Assembly: GCA_033439765.1 (NCBI GenBank)
Contig: JAULSN010000003.1
Location: 4,402,001 to 4,466,000 of the forward strand
Length of the DNA stretch: 64,000 nt
Origin: Lasiosphaeria ovina
Taxonomy: Eukaryota; Ascomycota; Sordariomycetes; Sordariales; Lasiosphaeriaceae
Direction of reading: 5' to 3'
Part shown: positions 20,240-32,062 of the stretch, piece after piece
How the letters are laid out: each line of letters opens with the position of its first letter
Position numbering within the stretch: the first letter of the stretch is position 1
Position numbers and translations under genes: made by a program
The notes under the pieces: model-generated
The model's input: only the letters and a program-made list of their open reading frames with translations
Told to the model about the DNA's origin: nothing
Databases searched by the model: none

Positions 20240-22776
20240 TCCCTGGGCTAGCGGTAATAAACTGGGGGCTGAACAGCACTTAAACAGAACTGAATTGCAG
20301 TCTGAACAAGAACGAAAAGACGCCGTCGAGCGCCGGTAAGATTTGCTAGCTGGCCCAGCCGGTTTATCTAATTACCTCGGGCCTGCTCGATCTCCCCTTC
20401 ACCTATTAGCAGCCTGGCCATGATTGGACTGGCTCCGCGGAGCGTGGCAAGGGATGGGCGTTGTTGGCGCCGTAAGCCGCAGATGGGCCATGCCTCTTCC
20501 AAGCCTAGCGGATTACTGATCTCCCCTGCAGTAAACAAACGGACCAGGGTGGGATCACGCCGAGGCCAATGGCGGGCTGGCCTCGTGGTGCTTCTGCGGG
20601 CGAGCTGCTTGCGAATATGTGTTCTAGTGTTGTGGCTGCCTGACTGTGCCTGCAGCCTGACATTTCCTGTCGGGACGACTCTCACTCAGCTCGGTTGCCG
20701 CGCTTCTCGGTCGGCCGTGCTGTTGGGTCTTTTGTCTTTTTCGTCATCGCGTTGGCAAGGGTTAAGCAGCGTTCGGAGTCCGTACCCTGCTTTGGTCTTG
20801 GCATCTGCTGGCCAATTACACGACAGCCAAGAGGCATCCTGTCAGATATTGTGGACCCGATGCTACCCTCAACCGACGCAACTCTGCCCTAATCTCACTT
20901 CACTGTGGCCGGGCCGGGCGGGGTATGAGCCTTTCCGCGTAAAGCCTGGGAAGTTTGTTTCTTAGCAAACAGTGGTTGAGCTGACTGCCCAGCTTGATGC
21001 AACAATAACAGGTACGCTGGCAAATGATTACCAAACTTGCTTGGCAGTGTTCTAAATGTGTGTCTCGTTTTCATCGTTTTGTTTCAATAAGGCAGGCGGG
21101 TGAATAATGTAATGACTCTGAGATATTTTCACAAGAATGAAGGCTTCTATCACTACAGCTTGTGTGGTGTTTCTCTGGTATCCCTTTATCGACTAATCCA
21201 TCCAACCCTAACATCAACGAAGTAAGCCAAGCCAAGAGATCTTGGCAGTTGCGCCGTGAATGCCGGTACTACATACATAGTAAACGCATGATCCTTCATT
21301 TCCTTTGGCTCAGTGAGTGTTGGTTACCTTACCCAAGGGGGCAACCTTACCAAGATGGCACCTTGGCACATGTGTGTGCAGGACGCCGAGCCATAAATAA
21401 TTTGTTTTGTCATCCCCACAGGGCCTGTTTAGTAAAACTCTGCTAGTGCGAGAACGTCCATCGAGCTTATTATCCGCCTTCTTCCAGAACCCCTTACTGA
21501 CGGGCTGAGTCAGCCCTTGTTTGCCAGCTTGGTCAGGTCAGCAGCTGAACCGTGAGTGTGAGCAGTGAGCAGTGAGAAGCCAAGACGGTCCCCATCTTGG
21601 CACCAACGCCTTGCCAAGTTTTGGCGCAGCAAGTGTGACGCGTTTTGCAGCCCAGCACTAGGGAAACTCCCCGGGCTTCTGCACGGCTTAACGGTTTCTC
21701 TTGGTGACTTCTTGGCAGGGGCTGTCACTGTCGCTTTTTGCACTAGAAGGCGGCAGGTCCCGTTGTGGCGTATGGACGACTCGGCTCGACTCGACAACCA
21801 CGCGACCCTTTTTCAACATTTACGTCGGTGCCATGACTACGAGTGCTCTCTAATATCGGGTATTTTCTTTCGAAAACCTGCTCCGAGTTGTGTCAACGTG
21901 CAGGCCCCGGCCGTTTGTGCCCCAACTCGTGATCAGGAAGTAAATGTCGGCCTAATGCATCGGTACTTGAAGTGGCCTCTCGTCAGTCAATCAAATGTGG
22001 TTGCCCAATATCAAACAATAACAAAGAGGCGGGAGGCAGCAGCCCTCTACTCGTGCGGATAGTCGCTGGTCTGGGGAACGGGACAGGGAACAGGGGCAAG
22101 GAATTACGCAAGTCTGGGGTGGCAAAGGGCGGGCGCCAATCGGCTCACACGCTTGAAGCTTCTGGAAGCCGAAGAGTAAACGATGTGGGCGGTGGCGAGT
22201 GCCGGTCGAAGCTGGCGATAAACTGCCGTTTCATGCTGTGCTATACTTGGGTGCAGCCAGGTACCCCTTAGGCCCCGAGTAATAAGTTGGTCGAGCTCGT
22301 AGCCCGTGAAAGGGCCAATGCAGACATGGCAGCGGTTAAGGGGCGTGTGGGTAAAATACTTGCCGGCGCCCCAGCAGGTCCGCGGGACATCTGCCATCTT
22401 GGCTAATCCCGGGCCTGATTAAAATCGCTATGCTGCCGGGTAATGCAGAGAGAGCTTGTCCAACCATTGCAGAGATTGGCGGTCACCTTGGCTCCCTTTA
22501 AAGGTTAAGCTTCACTCCACTCTATTTTATATGTGGACAATACACGGTCGGTAATCACGTCGGCATCGGCATATAGTCACGATTATACGTGGAATTCCGA
22601 GGCTCCGTCCGTGACGATGGGAGCCGGCGGGCATGGAGGCTAGGACCGCGCTGGTAATTAAAAGAGCCCAGCCTGCACTTGCTTGGCTGTAGCCTCTGCG
22701 TCTCTTTGTTTGCTTGGTTTTGCAACTGCACATTTCCTCCGCCGTGACGAACCAGCCTCCTGCCAGCCCAGCCAAG
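20240..22776. other. 2.5-kb divergent non-coding region rich in GCCAAG motifs
   Basis: It separates the membrane-protein gene (-) from the first DUF1996 gene (+). No convincing gene was seen on either strand. I count fifteen GCCAAG/CTTGGC hexamers between 20807 and 22776. One cluster at 21226-21246 reads GCCAAGCCAAGAGATCTTGGC-like, with inverted arms. The hexamer matches the GCCARG core of the fungal pH regulator PacC. Confidence 0.5.
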
Positions 22777-24043
22777 ATGAAGTCTTTCTCGGTGGCCGCC
22801 CTGGCGCTCATCGCCTCTCCGGTCCACGCAGGTCTTCGCTTCGGATGTAGCAGCTTGATTGTTACCCGTCTCGATCCTGTGGTCGAGCCCGGCCGGGCCC
22901 CGTCGGCCCATCTGCATCACATTGTCGGCGGGAATGCCTTCAACGTGACCATGACGGGCGATGTGGGCTCGCGCGGCACCTGCACCACCTGTGAGATGGC
23001 CGAGGACTTTTCCAACTACTGGACCGCCGTGCTGTACTTCAAGCACCCTACCAACGGCTCGTACCACCGCGTGCCCGTCACCAACAATGCTGCCCTCGCC
23101 TCGGGCACCAGGGGAGGAATGACAATCTGTCAGTGCCTGATCGTTCAAGACACAAAAAAAACGGAAGAAGAGCTAACCTAATGCTCACGATCAAAGACTA
23201 CACTCCCTGTGAGCGACTCTCTGAAATCCTTGGAGGGTTCAATGAAATACTGATTCAGAGTTAGATGACTTCTCCTCGGACAACCTCAAGAAGCAACCCA
23301 TCACAGCCTTCAAGCCAGTGAGTCTCCCGCACCATGTGCCATCACAAAGCGTCACATCCAAATACTAATGCCAACTCTTCCAGGGCTTCAGAATGACAGT
23401 CGGCAGCCCAACCACCAGCACTCTGGCCGCGGCCAAGGGCCACATTGGCTTGCGCTACAACTGCCTCCAGACCCTCATCAACCGAGGCGCGGAGATGGTT
23501 GACTTTCCCGACAAGCCCTGCCCGGCCGGCATCTTCACCGTCCACCACTTCCCCGCGTGAGTAGTCAGGCCAGAGCATGGCAGCAAGCAGCCCATGCTAA
23601 CCACACCCTTGTGATACAGATGCTGGGACGGCAAGAACCTCGACAGCCCGGACCACCAGTCGCATATGTACAACACGATCACGCGCGACGGGTTCACCAA
23701 CGCGCCGGCCTGCCCGGCGTCGCACCCGGTGCGCATGCCGCAGGTGACGTACGAGACGGTGTGGGACACGACCAAGTTCAACAGCCTGTGGCCGTCGGGC
23801 ACGCCGAACCCGTACGTGTGGAGCTTCGAGGGCAGCAGCGGGTACGGCACGCACGCCGACTACATGTTCGGGTGGAAGGGCGACTCGCTGCAGCGCGCCA
23901 TGGACAAGGACGGCTGCTTTTATGATGGTTGTGGCACCATCAAGAAGCAGACCATGAACGTCGCCAACCAGTGCACCGTCAAGGACATGGTCAACGAGAA
24001 CACCGACGGCTGGGTCACCTCGCTGCCCGGCCAGATGGCGTAG
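22777..24043 (+). CDS. DUF1996 secreted protein, copy 1
   Basis: Five exons: 22777-23128, 23197-23208, 23265-23317, 23384-23556 and 23620-24043. Introns are 68, 56, 66 and 63 bp. Exon 2 is only 12 bp. Its use, with TTAG as acceptor at 23264, is the only junction I found that keeps the frame open. The protein is 337 aa. Residues 1-18 are a signal peptide. The DUF1996 family features follow: FGCSSLIVTRLDPVVEPG, HLHHIVGGNAFN, TCTTCEMAEDFSNYWTAVLYF, the CWDGKNLDSPDH block, HPVRMPQ, and GTHADYMFGWKGDSLQ. Eight or more cysteines suit an extracellular protein. The family is widespread in fungi and of unknown biochemical function. A related copy lies at 54965. Confidence 0.88.
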
Positions 24044-24510
24044 AACGGTCACTGGCTGGACACGCTAGACTCGAAGATGGGGGAGAGAGAAAGCCTAGGC
24101 GTGTCTAAGAGAGACTCGGTGCGGACTGCCATGGTGATTTGGGGATTTGCTGCTACTATTCTGTCACTGGGGATTGTCCCAGTTTAGCCTATATTATTTA
24201 CTACATATCTATATATATACCTGTCATTTTCGAGTCCTTTATAAAGTCTGCGGCGTGTTCCGACGCATTTGTAGGCACTTCTTGTTTGGTGGTAATTGGT
24301 TCTAGAATGTTGTTAGAATCAGGGGTTCCTAACACACATACACGCACGCACACACGCACGCACACGCACACACGCACACACGCACACACGCACACACGCA
24401 CACACGCACACACGCACACACGCACGCACGCACACACGCACGCACGCACGCACGCACGCACGCACACGCATACGCAGTCAGCCACATTTGAAATCCCACG
24501 ATCCCACCCC
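24044..24510. other. Convergent intergenic spacer
   Basis: It separates the stops of the DUF1996 gene (+) and the HET gene (-). The last third is a CA/CG microsatellite. Confidence 0.6.
24332..24475. repeat. CA/CG alternating microsatellite
   Basis: About 140 bp of ACAC, ACGC and ACGCAC units form a nearly unbroken alternating purine-pyrimidine tract. It lies just 3' of the HET-gene stop and between convergent genes. Confidence 0.9.
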
Positions 24511-26661
24511 TCAGATAATCGTGACCGGTATGGCAAAAGCCCCCTGCCAAAACGCCGAGTCGATGCCCCAGGCGACGCCGACTCTCCGGAAACGCGCCGG
24601 GACGTGCGTAGGGAATTGCTCCTGTAGCCCTGCGTAGGCGCCCGTCCTCTCGCCCTGCAGCGCGATGGCAAACGTGCGCAAGCTCCCATCCGGCGACGGC
24701 TTGCTGTTCATGCAGCACAACAGCCAAACACTGCGGATTGTCCCCACGGGCGCACAGTCGGTGCACAGCGGGACGTCATACCTGATCTCGCCGACCTTGC
24801 CGGGCCGCCCCGTAGCTGTCGGCCCGTACAGCGTGAGCCGGTCCTGCGGCCCGGGCGAGAAGATCGTGTTTGATGCGTCCTGTGGTACCGCGTACAGCTC
24901 CTGCCGCGTATAGGCCATCCGGACCTTCCCCGCGAGCGTGGCGGAGCCGGCCGGCAGCAGCATGCCGTAGCGGTCCGCCGAGGCCTGCAGAGCCACGTCG
25001 ACCAGCCGCGGCACGTACGCGGGGTCGGGCTGCGCGTTGAACGTGTGGTAGTAGCCGTTGACCCACGACAGGTAGTGGACGGGGCCTTTGACGGACGCCC
25101 AGGACCAGGTCGGTGCCAAGTAGTTGGGTGGGCGGCTGTGCTGGGCGAGCCCGCGGCCGACGTGCCAGTTGCTCGCCCACAGCAGGCAGTGGGCAAAGTA
25201 GGACCGCCACAGGCCGGCGCAGTACTCGTCGGCGGTGCTCTCGGCGATGGTCCGGGCGATGCCCGAGAAGGCCGGCAGGATGTCGGACTGGTGGGTCAGC
25301 GCGCGGCTGGTGTAACGGTCGACGAGCTCGAACCACGCCAGCCGCTGCCGCGTGGCGTCGTCCAGCGGCGTCGAGTCGTTGATGGGCATGCCCAGCGCCG
25401 TCGGCCGCGCCGCCGACCCGCCGTCCAGCAGCCGGCCCACGTCGAACGACGCCGCGTCGCCCCACGGAAACTCGAGGCTCGCCCGCAGCCCGCGGCACTC
25501 CCACCGCACCGTGTCCTTGGAGTAGTGCACGACGCGCGGCGAGAGCTCCCTCTCCTGCAGGCACCACCCGCGCGTCGTCAGCGGGTCCGACGACAGCACC
25601 TGCCCGACGGGGAACGTGTCTCTGCTCCACAGGCGGAACGTCTTTTCCGAGACTGCGCCCTCACCATCGACACGGCACAGCAAATCAACAGGCCCGAAGG
25701 ACCGCACATCATCTACCACGCGACAGCCTCCGCGGCCGTCGGCGAACCCAGACGCCGAGACGGTGAGGTGCGCGTGCGAGTAGACGGCGGCCATCTGCGC
25801 GGCCTCGCGCTCCCAGTCCTCTCGCGAGTCCTGCACGATGCATAGCGAGTCGATCCACACGTAGCGCACGGCGACGCGTCGCGCGATGGCGACAAAGTCG
25901 CGGAACGTCCGCGGCAGAGCGCCCGGCGCGATGGCCGCGCGGTGGCGCGCCAGCGTCTGCGCCGTCGTCCGCCCGGCGGCCGGCATCGTCCGGCCCCAGC
26001 AGTGGCTCAGCGCGAGGTAGCGGGCGTTTTTGTCTGCCATGTCGGCGCTCAGAACCAGCCGCAGCTTGGGCCTGGCGGCCGTCCCCACGTCGATGAGCCG
26101 CGTCGGCAGGAACGGTGTTGCTGTACCGCAGTCCGTGTGGTGTGCTAGGCAGAGCTCCGACCAACGTCGAATCAGCCGGGACTCGTGCTGCAGGTGGGCA
26201 GAGCTGTCTTGTCCTCCCGCCCCCGGGCCGGATGCTACTTCTTCGCTGTCTGCACCGCCACGGGTCAGTTAGTTACCTATAATAGTCTGTCTGAGATAAC
26301 CACATCATTTAGTTGTGATTCAGGGCAGGGCGATGCACGTACTCCACTCAGCCGGGACGGCAAAGGCGCGGAAGTGGCCGGCCTCCTTCCAGCCGACGCG
26401 CACCACCTGCCAGCCAAACTTGGTGCTGCTCAGGCGCACCTGCTCGTCGGGGCTCCACGTCCTCGCCAGCACGTACTTGCCGGCGTGCTCGGAGCCGCTG
26501 CTCTCGATGGCGCGGAGAACGAGGCGGCACCCGTTGCACCCTGACGCGGCCGAGTCCTGCAGCGCGCTGAGCGACGGCTGGTGGTCGTACGTGCACTGCT
26601 CATCGCGGCGGAAGCTGAATAGCTTTGAGGGGATCTTGGCGCAGTATTCGCAGAAGCTCAT
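24511..26661 (-). CDS. HET-domain protein (heterokaryon incompatibility)
   Basis: Exons are 26661-26343 and 26249-24511. The 93-bp intron (GTACGT...TGCAG) gives a 685-aa protein. The N-terminal exon carries a Cys cluster, CEYCAKIP and CNGCRLV, common ahead of HET domains. The HET domain spans about residues 183-280: YLALSHCWG, then [27 protein letters not shown] and [21 protein letters not shown]. These are the three conserved blocks of the family. The [18 protein letters not shown] block further on is also typical. HET domains trigger the cell-death reaction after fusion of incompatible hyphae, usually through a partner locus. No STAND or WD-repeat region is fused to this one. Most HET genes are not proven incompatibility loci, so the role is inferred from family. 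Confidence 0.9.
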
Positions 26662-27179
26662 GTTGGCGGCGGTCCGTTAGCAATTGGTCTAGGGTTTACT
26701 CTGTGGTTGAATCAAGCTCCGGGTGGGATGGTTCCAAGAGGGCGTGAAATGACGCTGCTTCCCCGCGGGGGTTGATTCAGCTGGTCCCGCTTCAAAATCA
26801 CGAGGCTTGGAAGTAGACGTATCATAATTGGAACAAGAAGATGCTGTAGAACCAAATGTGCAGTGCTAATTCAGCGAGAATGCCCGCTACTGCACTAACA
26901 GAGATTGGTACATTGAACAATAATATTTGCGTTATTGCAGAAGCCGAGATTGGGCTTGAATCTCTCAGTCTCTCAGATATGCCCTACCCAAGATACACAG
27001 ACAACTACGCTATAGGAAGGGCCGACGACTGAGAGATATGTTTCTGATAATAATGGCCAGAAAGACACACCAGAATTTCGCCGTTCCGTCACGAATTCCC
27101 CAGCGAGAGCCCCAACGATAAATCGAATTTCAGCTCCAAGCCTGAGACACCTTCCAGGGCGATCATCATATTTGCCTTG
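26662..27179. other. Intergenic, HET-gene promoter flank
   Basis: AT-richer spacer between the HET gene start (-) and the end of the ISG12-like gene (-). No open frame of note. Confidence 0.5.
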
Positions 27180-27808
27180 CTAGCCTCCAAAGCCCAGCGC
27201 CAGCAGCGAGTCGTCCCGTCCCGCACCGGCCAGCCACACGATAGCCGTGACGAGGGTAGCCGCGGTTGCGGCAGCGATAAAGATGGCAGGCGCCAAGGTG
27301 CCGATCATGGCCATGCTCGTGAGCGTAGCAAAAATGCCTCCGGCGGGTGTCCAGGCGCCGTAGGCCCATGACTGAAAGACAGCGGCGGCAGAGCCTGATG
27401 TAGTTTATCTATCAGCTCATCATACACTTGGGCTAAAAATTGACAGATTGAGAGGGGAGGAGGGGATAATTACCCGCGCCAACGCCGACAGGCCCGAAAC
27501 CCAGACCGAGGCCGATGATGCAGACGACGGTGAAAGTGATGACCCAGGCGAGGAAGGCGATGACGACGTCTGTTCGCGTCACGTTAGCATCTCTCCCAGT
27601 CCCACGCAAGACGCCGGCTGAGGTTGGGATAAAGAAGAAAACTGAAAAACCCACGACGCTGCGAAGCCCACAGGGTGAACTCGTCCCAGTGCTGGACGAG
27701 CCACGCCCAGACATCTTCAAGCTGCCCGCCTGGGTCGGAGCTGGCACCACCGGCGAGGGCGGCCAAGACGGGGAGGCGGTCTGCAAAAACGTGCTGGATG
27801 GCGACCAT
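27180..27808 (-). CDS. ISG12/IFI6-16 family small membrane protein
   Basis: Three exons: 27808-27655, 27569-27474 and 27394-27180. Introns are 85 bp (GTGGGT...GCTAAC...ACAG) and 79 bp (GTAATT...ATCAG). The protein is 154 aa. The C-terminal half carries the family signature: GFGPVGVGAGSAAAVFQSW, then YGAWTPAGGIFATLTSMAM, with Gly/Ala-rich hydrophobic helices. It ends in a third hydrophobic helix and GFGG. In animals this family (IFI6, IFI27) is interferon-induced and located in mitochondria or ER. Fungi carry family members of unknown role. The first exon (residues 1-51) is amphipathic and less certain, since its donor (GTGGGT) was chosen because it keeps the frame. Confidence 0.8.
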
Positions 27809-28488
27809 TGTTCCAAGGATAGGTCTAACTTGTCTAGGTATGTGTCGGCTGGAAGGAATCAAAATCTCGATGATTGAGATGAAATGAAGTTGAAGGTTTC
27901 TCAAGCCTCCGGGAGATGGATAGATCGGTTTGCGGACGGGAGCCTGACTGGCGCCAACGCAGCACAGGCGGGTTTTGCTTGGTCACACAGCGTCAGGCAA
28001 TCTGCATTATGCACTGAGGCCGACAACGCTAGGCAGAACCGGGTGGTTGGTTGGGCTTGTGGCATTTTTGGGTGGGTATTTTGGGTGCGCCGCAGGAAGG
28101 GTCGACGACTGAGACAAGTTTCTGACAAGAATAGGTAGAAAGACTAATGAATGGTGCTCTAGCTTTTGGCCAATAGTAGGGGAAGGTGGCCTCGATCAGC
28201 CCGACATCTCACAGCATGGCCTGGTCCGTAACTTGGGGTTCTAATTAAAAGGACGGGCAAGATACCAAATCAATAACTACACTGGCAATCATAACAGCAA
28301 TGGGATATATTACAAGACAAATACACAGGACATATTACTAAAGAAAGCTGAGATAAGTAAAACCCAACCTCCCCGAGTCCACATCGCATTTATTGCCCTT
28401 ATTCCGTCCAACGCCTGCAGCAGCCAGTTGGTATCCTCGAAATATTATATCGTCACAAATTCGCAAAGCGTATTCACCATTCACCGCA
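27809..28488. other. Intergenic
   Basis: Spacer between two minus-strand genes. It holds the promoter side of the ISG12-like gene and the 3' flank of the 158-aa protein gene. No recognisable content beyond AT-rich stretches. Confidence 0.5.
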
Positions 28489-29027
28489 TCACTGCGGCTT
28501 CTGCTGCCTCTGGAAACCCATCAAGCCGCCGACATTCTTAACACCGCTCTGGACGCCGGCAGCCGCCTGCTGCGCACCCGATGCGGTACCGCCAGCTACG
28601 GCATTGCCAGCCCCGACAACCGCAGAGCCGCCGGGCACCGCGGCCGCGGGGCCGTCGGTGGAGGAAATGTATTCGCCCTCGCCGTCCTTGCCGCTGCGCT
28701 CGGCGCGGCTCATGCCCTCGCGCGACGCGAGGTCGCCGGCCGGCTGTCCGAGCCCGCCCTGACCGATCTGCCCGCTCACGAGATCGTTCACGCCGTCCTG
28801 AAGCGTGTCGACCTGCTTCACGCCCGTGACTTTGGTCTTGTCAAGGTTCTCTGGCTCACGGTTGTCAGCTGGCCGGTTGGCGAAAAGGGGATTGGGAAGG
28901 GATAAAACGTACCGCGGGCGGTGTAGCTGGCTTTGTTGTCCTTGGTAAAGTAGCGCAGGTACAGGTCCTCGAGCCAGGGCACCCACTTCTCGTACTGCTT
29001 GTTGTACTGGTTCTTGGCGGCCTCCAT
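28489..29027 (-). CDS. Conserved fungal 158-aa protein of unknown function
   Basis: Exons are 29027-28913 and 28850-28489, with a 62-bp intron (GTACGT...GCCAG). The N-terminus MEAAKNQYNKQYEKWVPWLED followed by YLRYFTKDNKASYTARENLDKTKVTGVKQVD resembles a small protein conserved across filamentous ascomycetes. A central DGVNDLVSGQIGQGGLGQPAGDLASREG segment follows. The last third is Gly/Ala/Gln low complexity. It has no signal peptide or membrane segment. No enzymatic motif was recognised. Splicing is required: the intron reads to a stop and the junction restores the TARENLDKTK segment. Confidence 0.82.
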
Positions 29028-30281
29028 TTTGTTTCGCTGATGCCTTGCCGTTAGCTAAATTCCTTAAACAACAGGGTCCATAGGGTCGGTAATGACGATG
29101 GGATGAGGCGTAAGCAAATGAGGGATAGATAGAGACCGCGAGAATGTCCGGGTCATGATGGGGCATGTGAGCGGCGAGTACGTACACGATACAAGTTATT
29201 CTTTTCCTCACTTCTCAAACGATTATGCCAGTTTGTGGTATTTGCGGGGCGATGTGCTCGCTGGAATTCGTGCTGCAGAAGAGAGGCAATTAAAATCAAG
29301 ACGAAGATCAATGCCTATCTGGCTGTCGTTCTGTCGGCCTTTTTATCCCCAGCTGCCCACGAAAGGATCAAGTTCTGCCGTGGATGATGTGGGTGTGGGG
29401 TTTACGTCATGGGCCCTCACCAGCCACAACTTCCCGGTTTTGGACGTCAAGGATGGCCGCGAGCCTATCAAAAGGGGGTATATCAAGCCACTACACATCC
29501 ATATTTTGAAGGGGGCTGTTTGACTGCGGGAGGGATTGATCCATACGGATATTTGAAACTTGTTCTTTACGGCCCACTTCCGTCAGTTTGAAGACGAAGC
29601 CGTTTAGAAGATGATATAGGCTCTTGGCATTTGCAATGAATGGAGCGATCCCTGGCCTTAATCAGATAAGGCCATCTTATTGTTCAGAAGACACGGAAAA
29701 TTGGTTTAAGAATAAGCAGGTACCTTACCTTCGGAATCACTTTCAATTCGTGTCACGTTGCTATTAAGACCCCCATTTGTCGGTGATATGGAGCTGCTCT
29801 CTAATGTCGCACCTTCCCATATGGAACACCACCTACACCCAGTACTCTGAGCGAAGGCGAGCAAAGAAAAGGCACTCCCGGCCACGCTTGCTTTGCCATC
29901 CACTCGCTCTTTCTTAGTGGTCACCATGGCATTGCTTCATGAACGCTACCGGCAGCTACGCCTCGAACACAGGCCCAGACCCACGGCCTTGGTGCCCGTC
30001 GAGAGCAGACCGACATTTTTTTTTCGAGAAAATTTGACACCCATCACCTAAATCTCTTTTCATCATCAATCTTTTCCTATCTCGAACCTAGATCGTGCAT
30101 CATTTCCTCGTCGACACACACGTCGAGGACGATTTCAAACAGACAGACAGAATTAAATAGCAACTCTTTTCAAATCTCTTCAACATCGAATCCGAGCCAT
30201 CCAAGCCCTCTTCGACCATCTACCTCAGCTTACGCCAGACTGAAGCCATCTACCACTTCAGAGACGCGGTTTGGATAAGTA
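29028..30281. other. Divergent intergenic, 1.25 kb
   Basis: It separates the 158-aa protein gene (-) from the secreted orphan (+). The right half (about 30030-30281) is a pyrimidine- and CA-rich 5' leader. No gene was seen. Confidence 0.5.
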
Positions 30282-31285
30282 ATGGGCATTGGCCGTGTCC
30301 TGTACATCTTGGCAGCTCTCGTCGTTACTGCTGCCGTCTGCAACGCCAGACCCTCTCCCAGCCCCTTCCCACGCCGCCGCAGCTGGAACGACACCAGCGC
30401 CGGGTCCTGCGATCACGGTTCGGCCTACTCCAAGAGCGGGCACGTCTCGGCTTACTCCAAGAGCAAGCCTGAGCACTTCAGGGAACTGCAAGGCCATACA
30501 GCCAAGCATTACTGCGGCAATGGCTCCTCGCAAGCCGTGTTCACCAGTGAGAGCCCATCTCAAGCCCCTGATAGCAACGTGCTGTTGCTCGAAGACCTGG
30601 CATCAGCTGACCAACTGGTATGCCAGCCGGTGACTATGACGACGGCGGCCCAGGCCTCGTGATGCGCGACTTGGACTACACCAACCGGGGGCAGGGGCAC
30701 TACTACTTCTTTTACGAGAATAACCGCGACGACCGCCCATGGAAGTACACTCTGGTAAGTTGGCGTCTATCACCCCAGCAACTTCTGCTTACACGGTGCA
30801 TGGCGCCTCGCGCACAGCTCAACCCCGGCGTCGAGGTATTCATCTCGGTGTGCGCGACGTTTGCGGGGCGCATTGTGCGCGGCAGCCCGGCGGAGAACCT
30901 CGACGGCACGGTGGCGCACAACCTGGGGACGTGGGTGGAAGTGGCGTGGGACGGGCCGCCGGCGCGGACGTCGTGGGGCGACGTGTCGCTGCTCGAGGGG
31001 TGCGACGGGGCGGCGATGCTGGCGGCGACGGACGGCAGCGGCGTGGCGACGGGATTCAGCGCCAACATCCTCACGGGCGCGCCGTACGCGGCCCTGGCCA
31101 GCAAGACGGACGGCAGCGTCGTGCTCGGCAAGACGGTCGGCGACGGCGCCAATTTTGCGGCGACACAGTACGAGCTCGGCCTGCTCGACCCGACCGCCGA
31201 CGCCTTCATCGTTCAGGCCTACAAACCCGTCATCGCCACCACCAATGGCCGCTGGGACTTGACTCTTTATCCGGGAACGTACTGA
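30282..31285 (+). CDS. Secreted orphan protein, three exons
   Basis: Exons are 30282-30546, 30627-30754 and 30818-31285. Introns are 80 bp (GTGAGA...CTGAC...GCCAG) and 63 bp (GTAAGT...CACAG). The protein is 286 aa. Residues 1-22 are a signal peptide (GRVLYILAALVVTAAVCNA), followed by a basic PRRR stretch that may be a processing site. The body contains two SAYSKS repeats, GHTAKHYCGNG, a FYENNRDDRPWKY segment and a Gly/Ala-rich C-terminal part predicted to be mostly beta strand. Only five cysteines remain after the signal peptide. No catalytic motif or known domain was recognised. It is probably extracellular. Confidence 0.75.
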
Positions 31286-32062
31286 GCCGCTTTGGGCGGT
31301 TAGGAGGGTGTGAGTTTGAGGGTATCGCGGGGTGGCACCTATAGTTCTTTGTGTTTTTGAGCGTTGTGGCTTTTCTGGGTTTCTGGGTTGCTTCTGGGTT
31401 GCTTCTGTGTCTTTTCTGTGATTTCCCTTTTGGGCTTCTTCTAGGCCAATAATTTTCGTGGTTTATTCCTTGTATCCCTTGTGTTGTTTGGATGTCGAGA
31501 GCCCGGCCATCGTGGTTCCATTTGTCTCCGGTTCTCTGTGTGAAGTACCATGGAGACAACCCGCACCTACATACGGTGTTGGGTTTGAGCCCAATTACCT
31601 ACCAGATCCCTAGATATTGCGCATCCTGGATGCCTTCTTGACGTTACTTAAGGTCGTTAATAAAAGTTGTTATGCCGTAGTAGGTGCTAGTCCCGACCTA
31701 AGCAGGGATTAATGCCTGTGGCCACGGGCCATGTCGGCCCAGCCTGGTGGGGACTTCTGCCTGCCGCGGCCCCGCTTGGCGTCCCAAGCCCAGGGGCCCA
31801 ACTGCGTCGCGGGGAAGCGGGCGCAGCGCTAACCGTCTTGGGTCCTCCACACTGCAGCGCGGTGCAGCAACCCCTGAGGTTTGGCTAATCTTTAATGTTT
31901 GATCTTTTCCTTTGTATCAACGTTTTGTCGATATCCATTATCTTTAACCTTTCTCTAGCAGCATTTCCCTCGTGGCTTGCAGCAGCGCCCGCTGCCACGC
32001 TCTCCCTCCCTCACGCCCGCCGAGATCTGGTTTCTCCGCGGAAGCGGTGACCACCGTTGAAA
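31286..32062. other. Intergenic, same-strand spacer
   Basis: 3' flank of the secreted orphan and promoter of the Erv2-like gene. A TTTCTGGGTTGCTTCTGGG-type imperfect repeat lies at about 31373-31412. No gene was seen. Confidence 0.5.

Noticed and set aside
18646..20251. Long plus-strand frames (for example 19376-20251) opposite the membrane-protein gene
   Set aside because: They are antisense shadows of GC-rich coding sequence, with Arg/His/Ala-rich composition and no domain.
21565..22062. 165-aa plus-strand frame in the GCCAAG-rich region
   Set aside because: No homology recognised, mixed composition, no promoter or splice context. Kept as non-coding.
25045..25845. 266-aa plus-strand frame opposite the HET gene
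   Set aside because: Composition is typical of an antisense frame and the minus strand has clear HET motifs.
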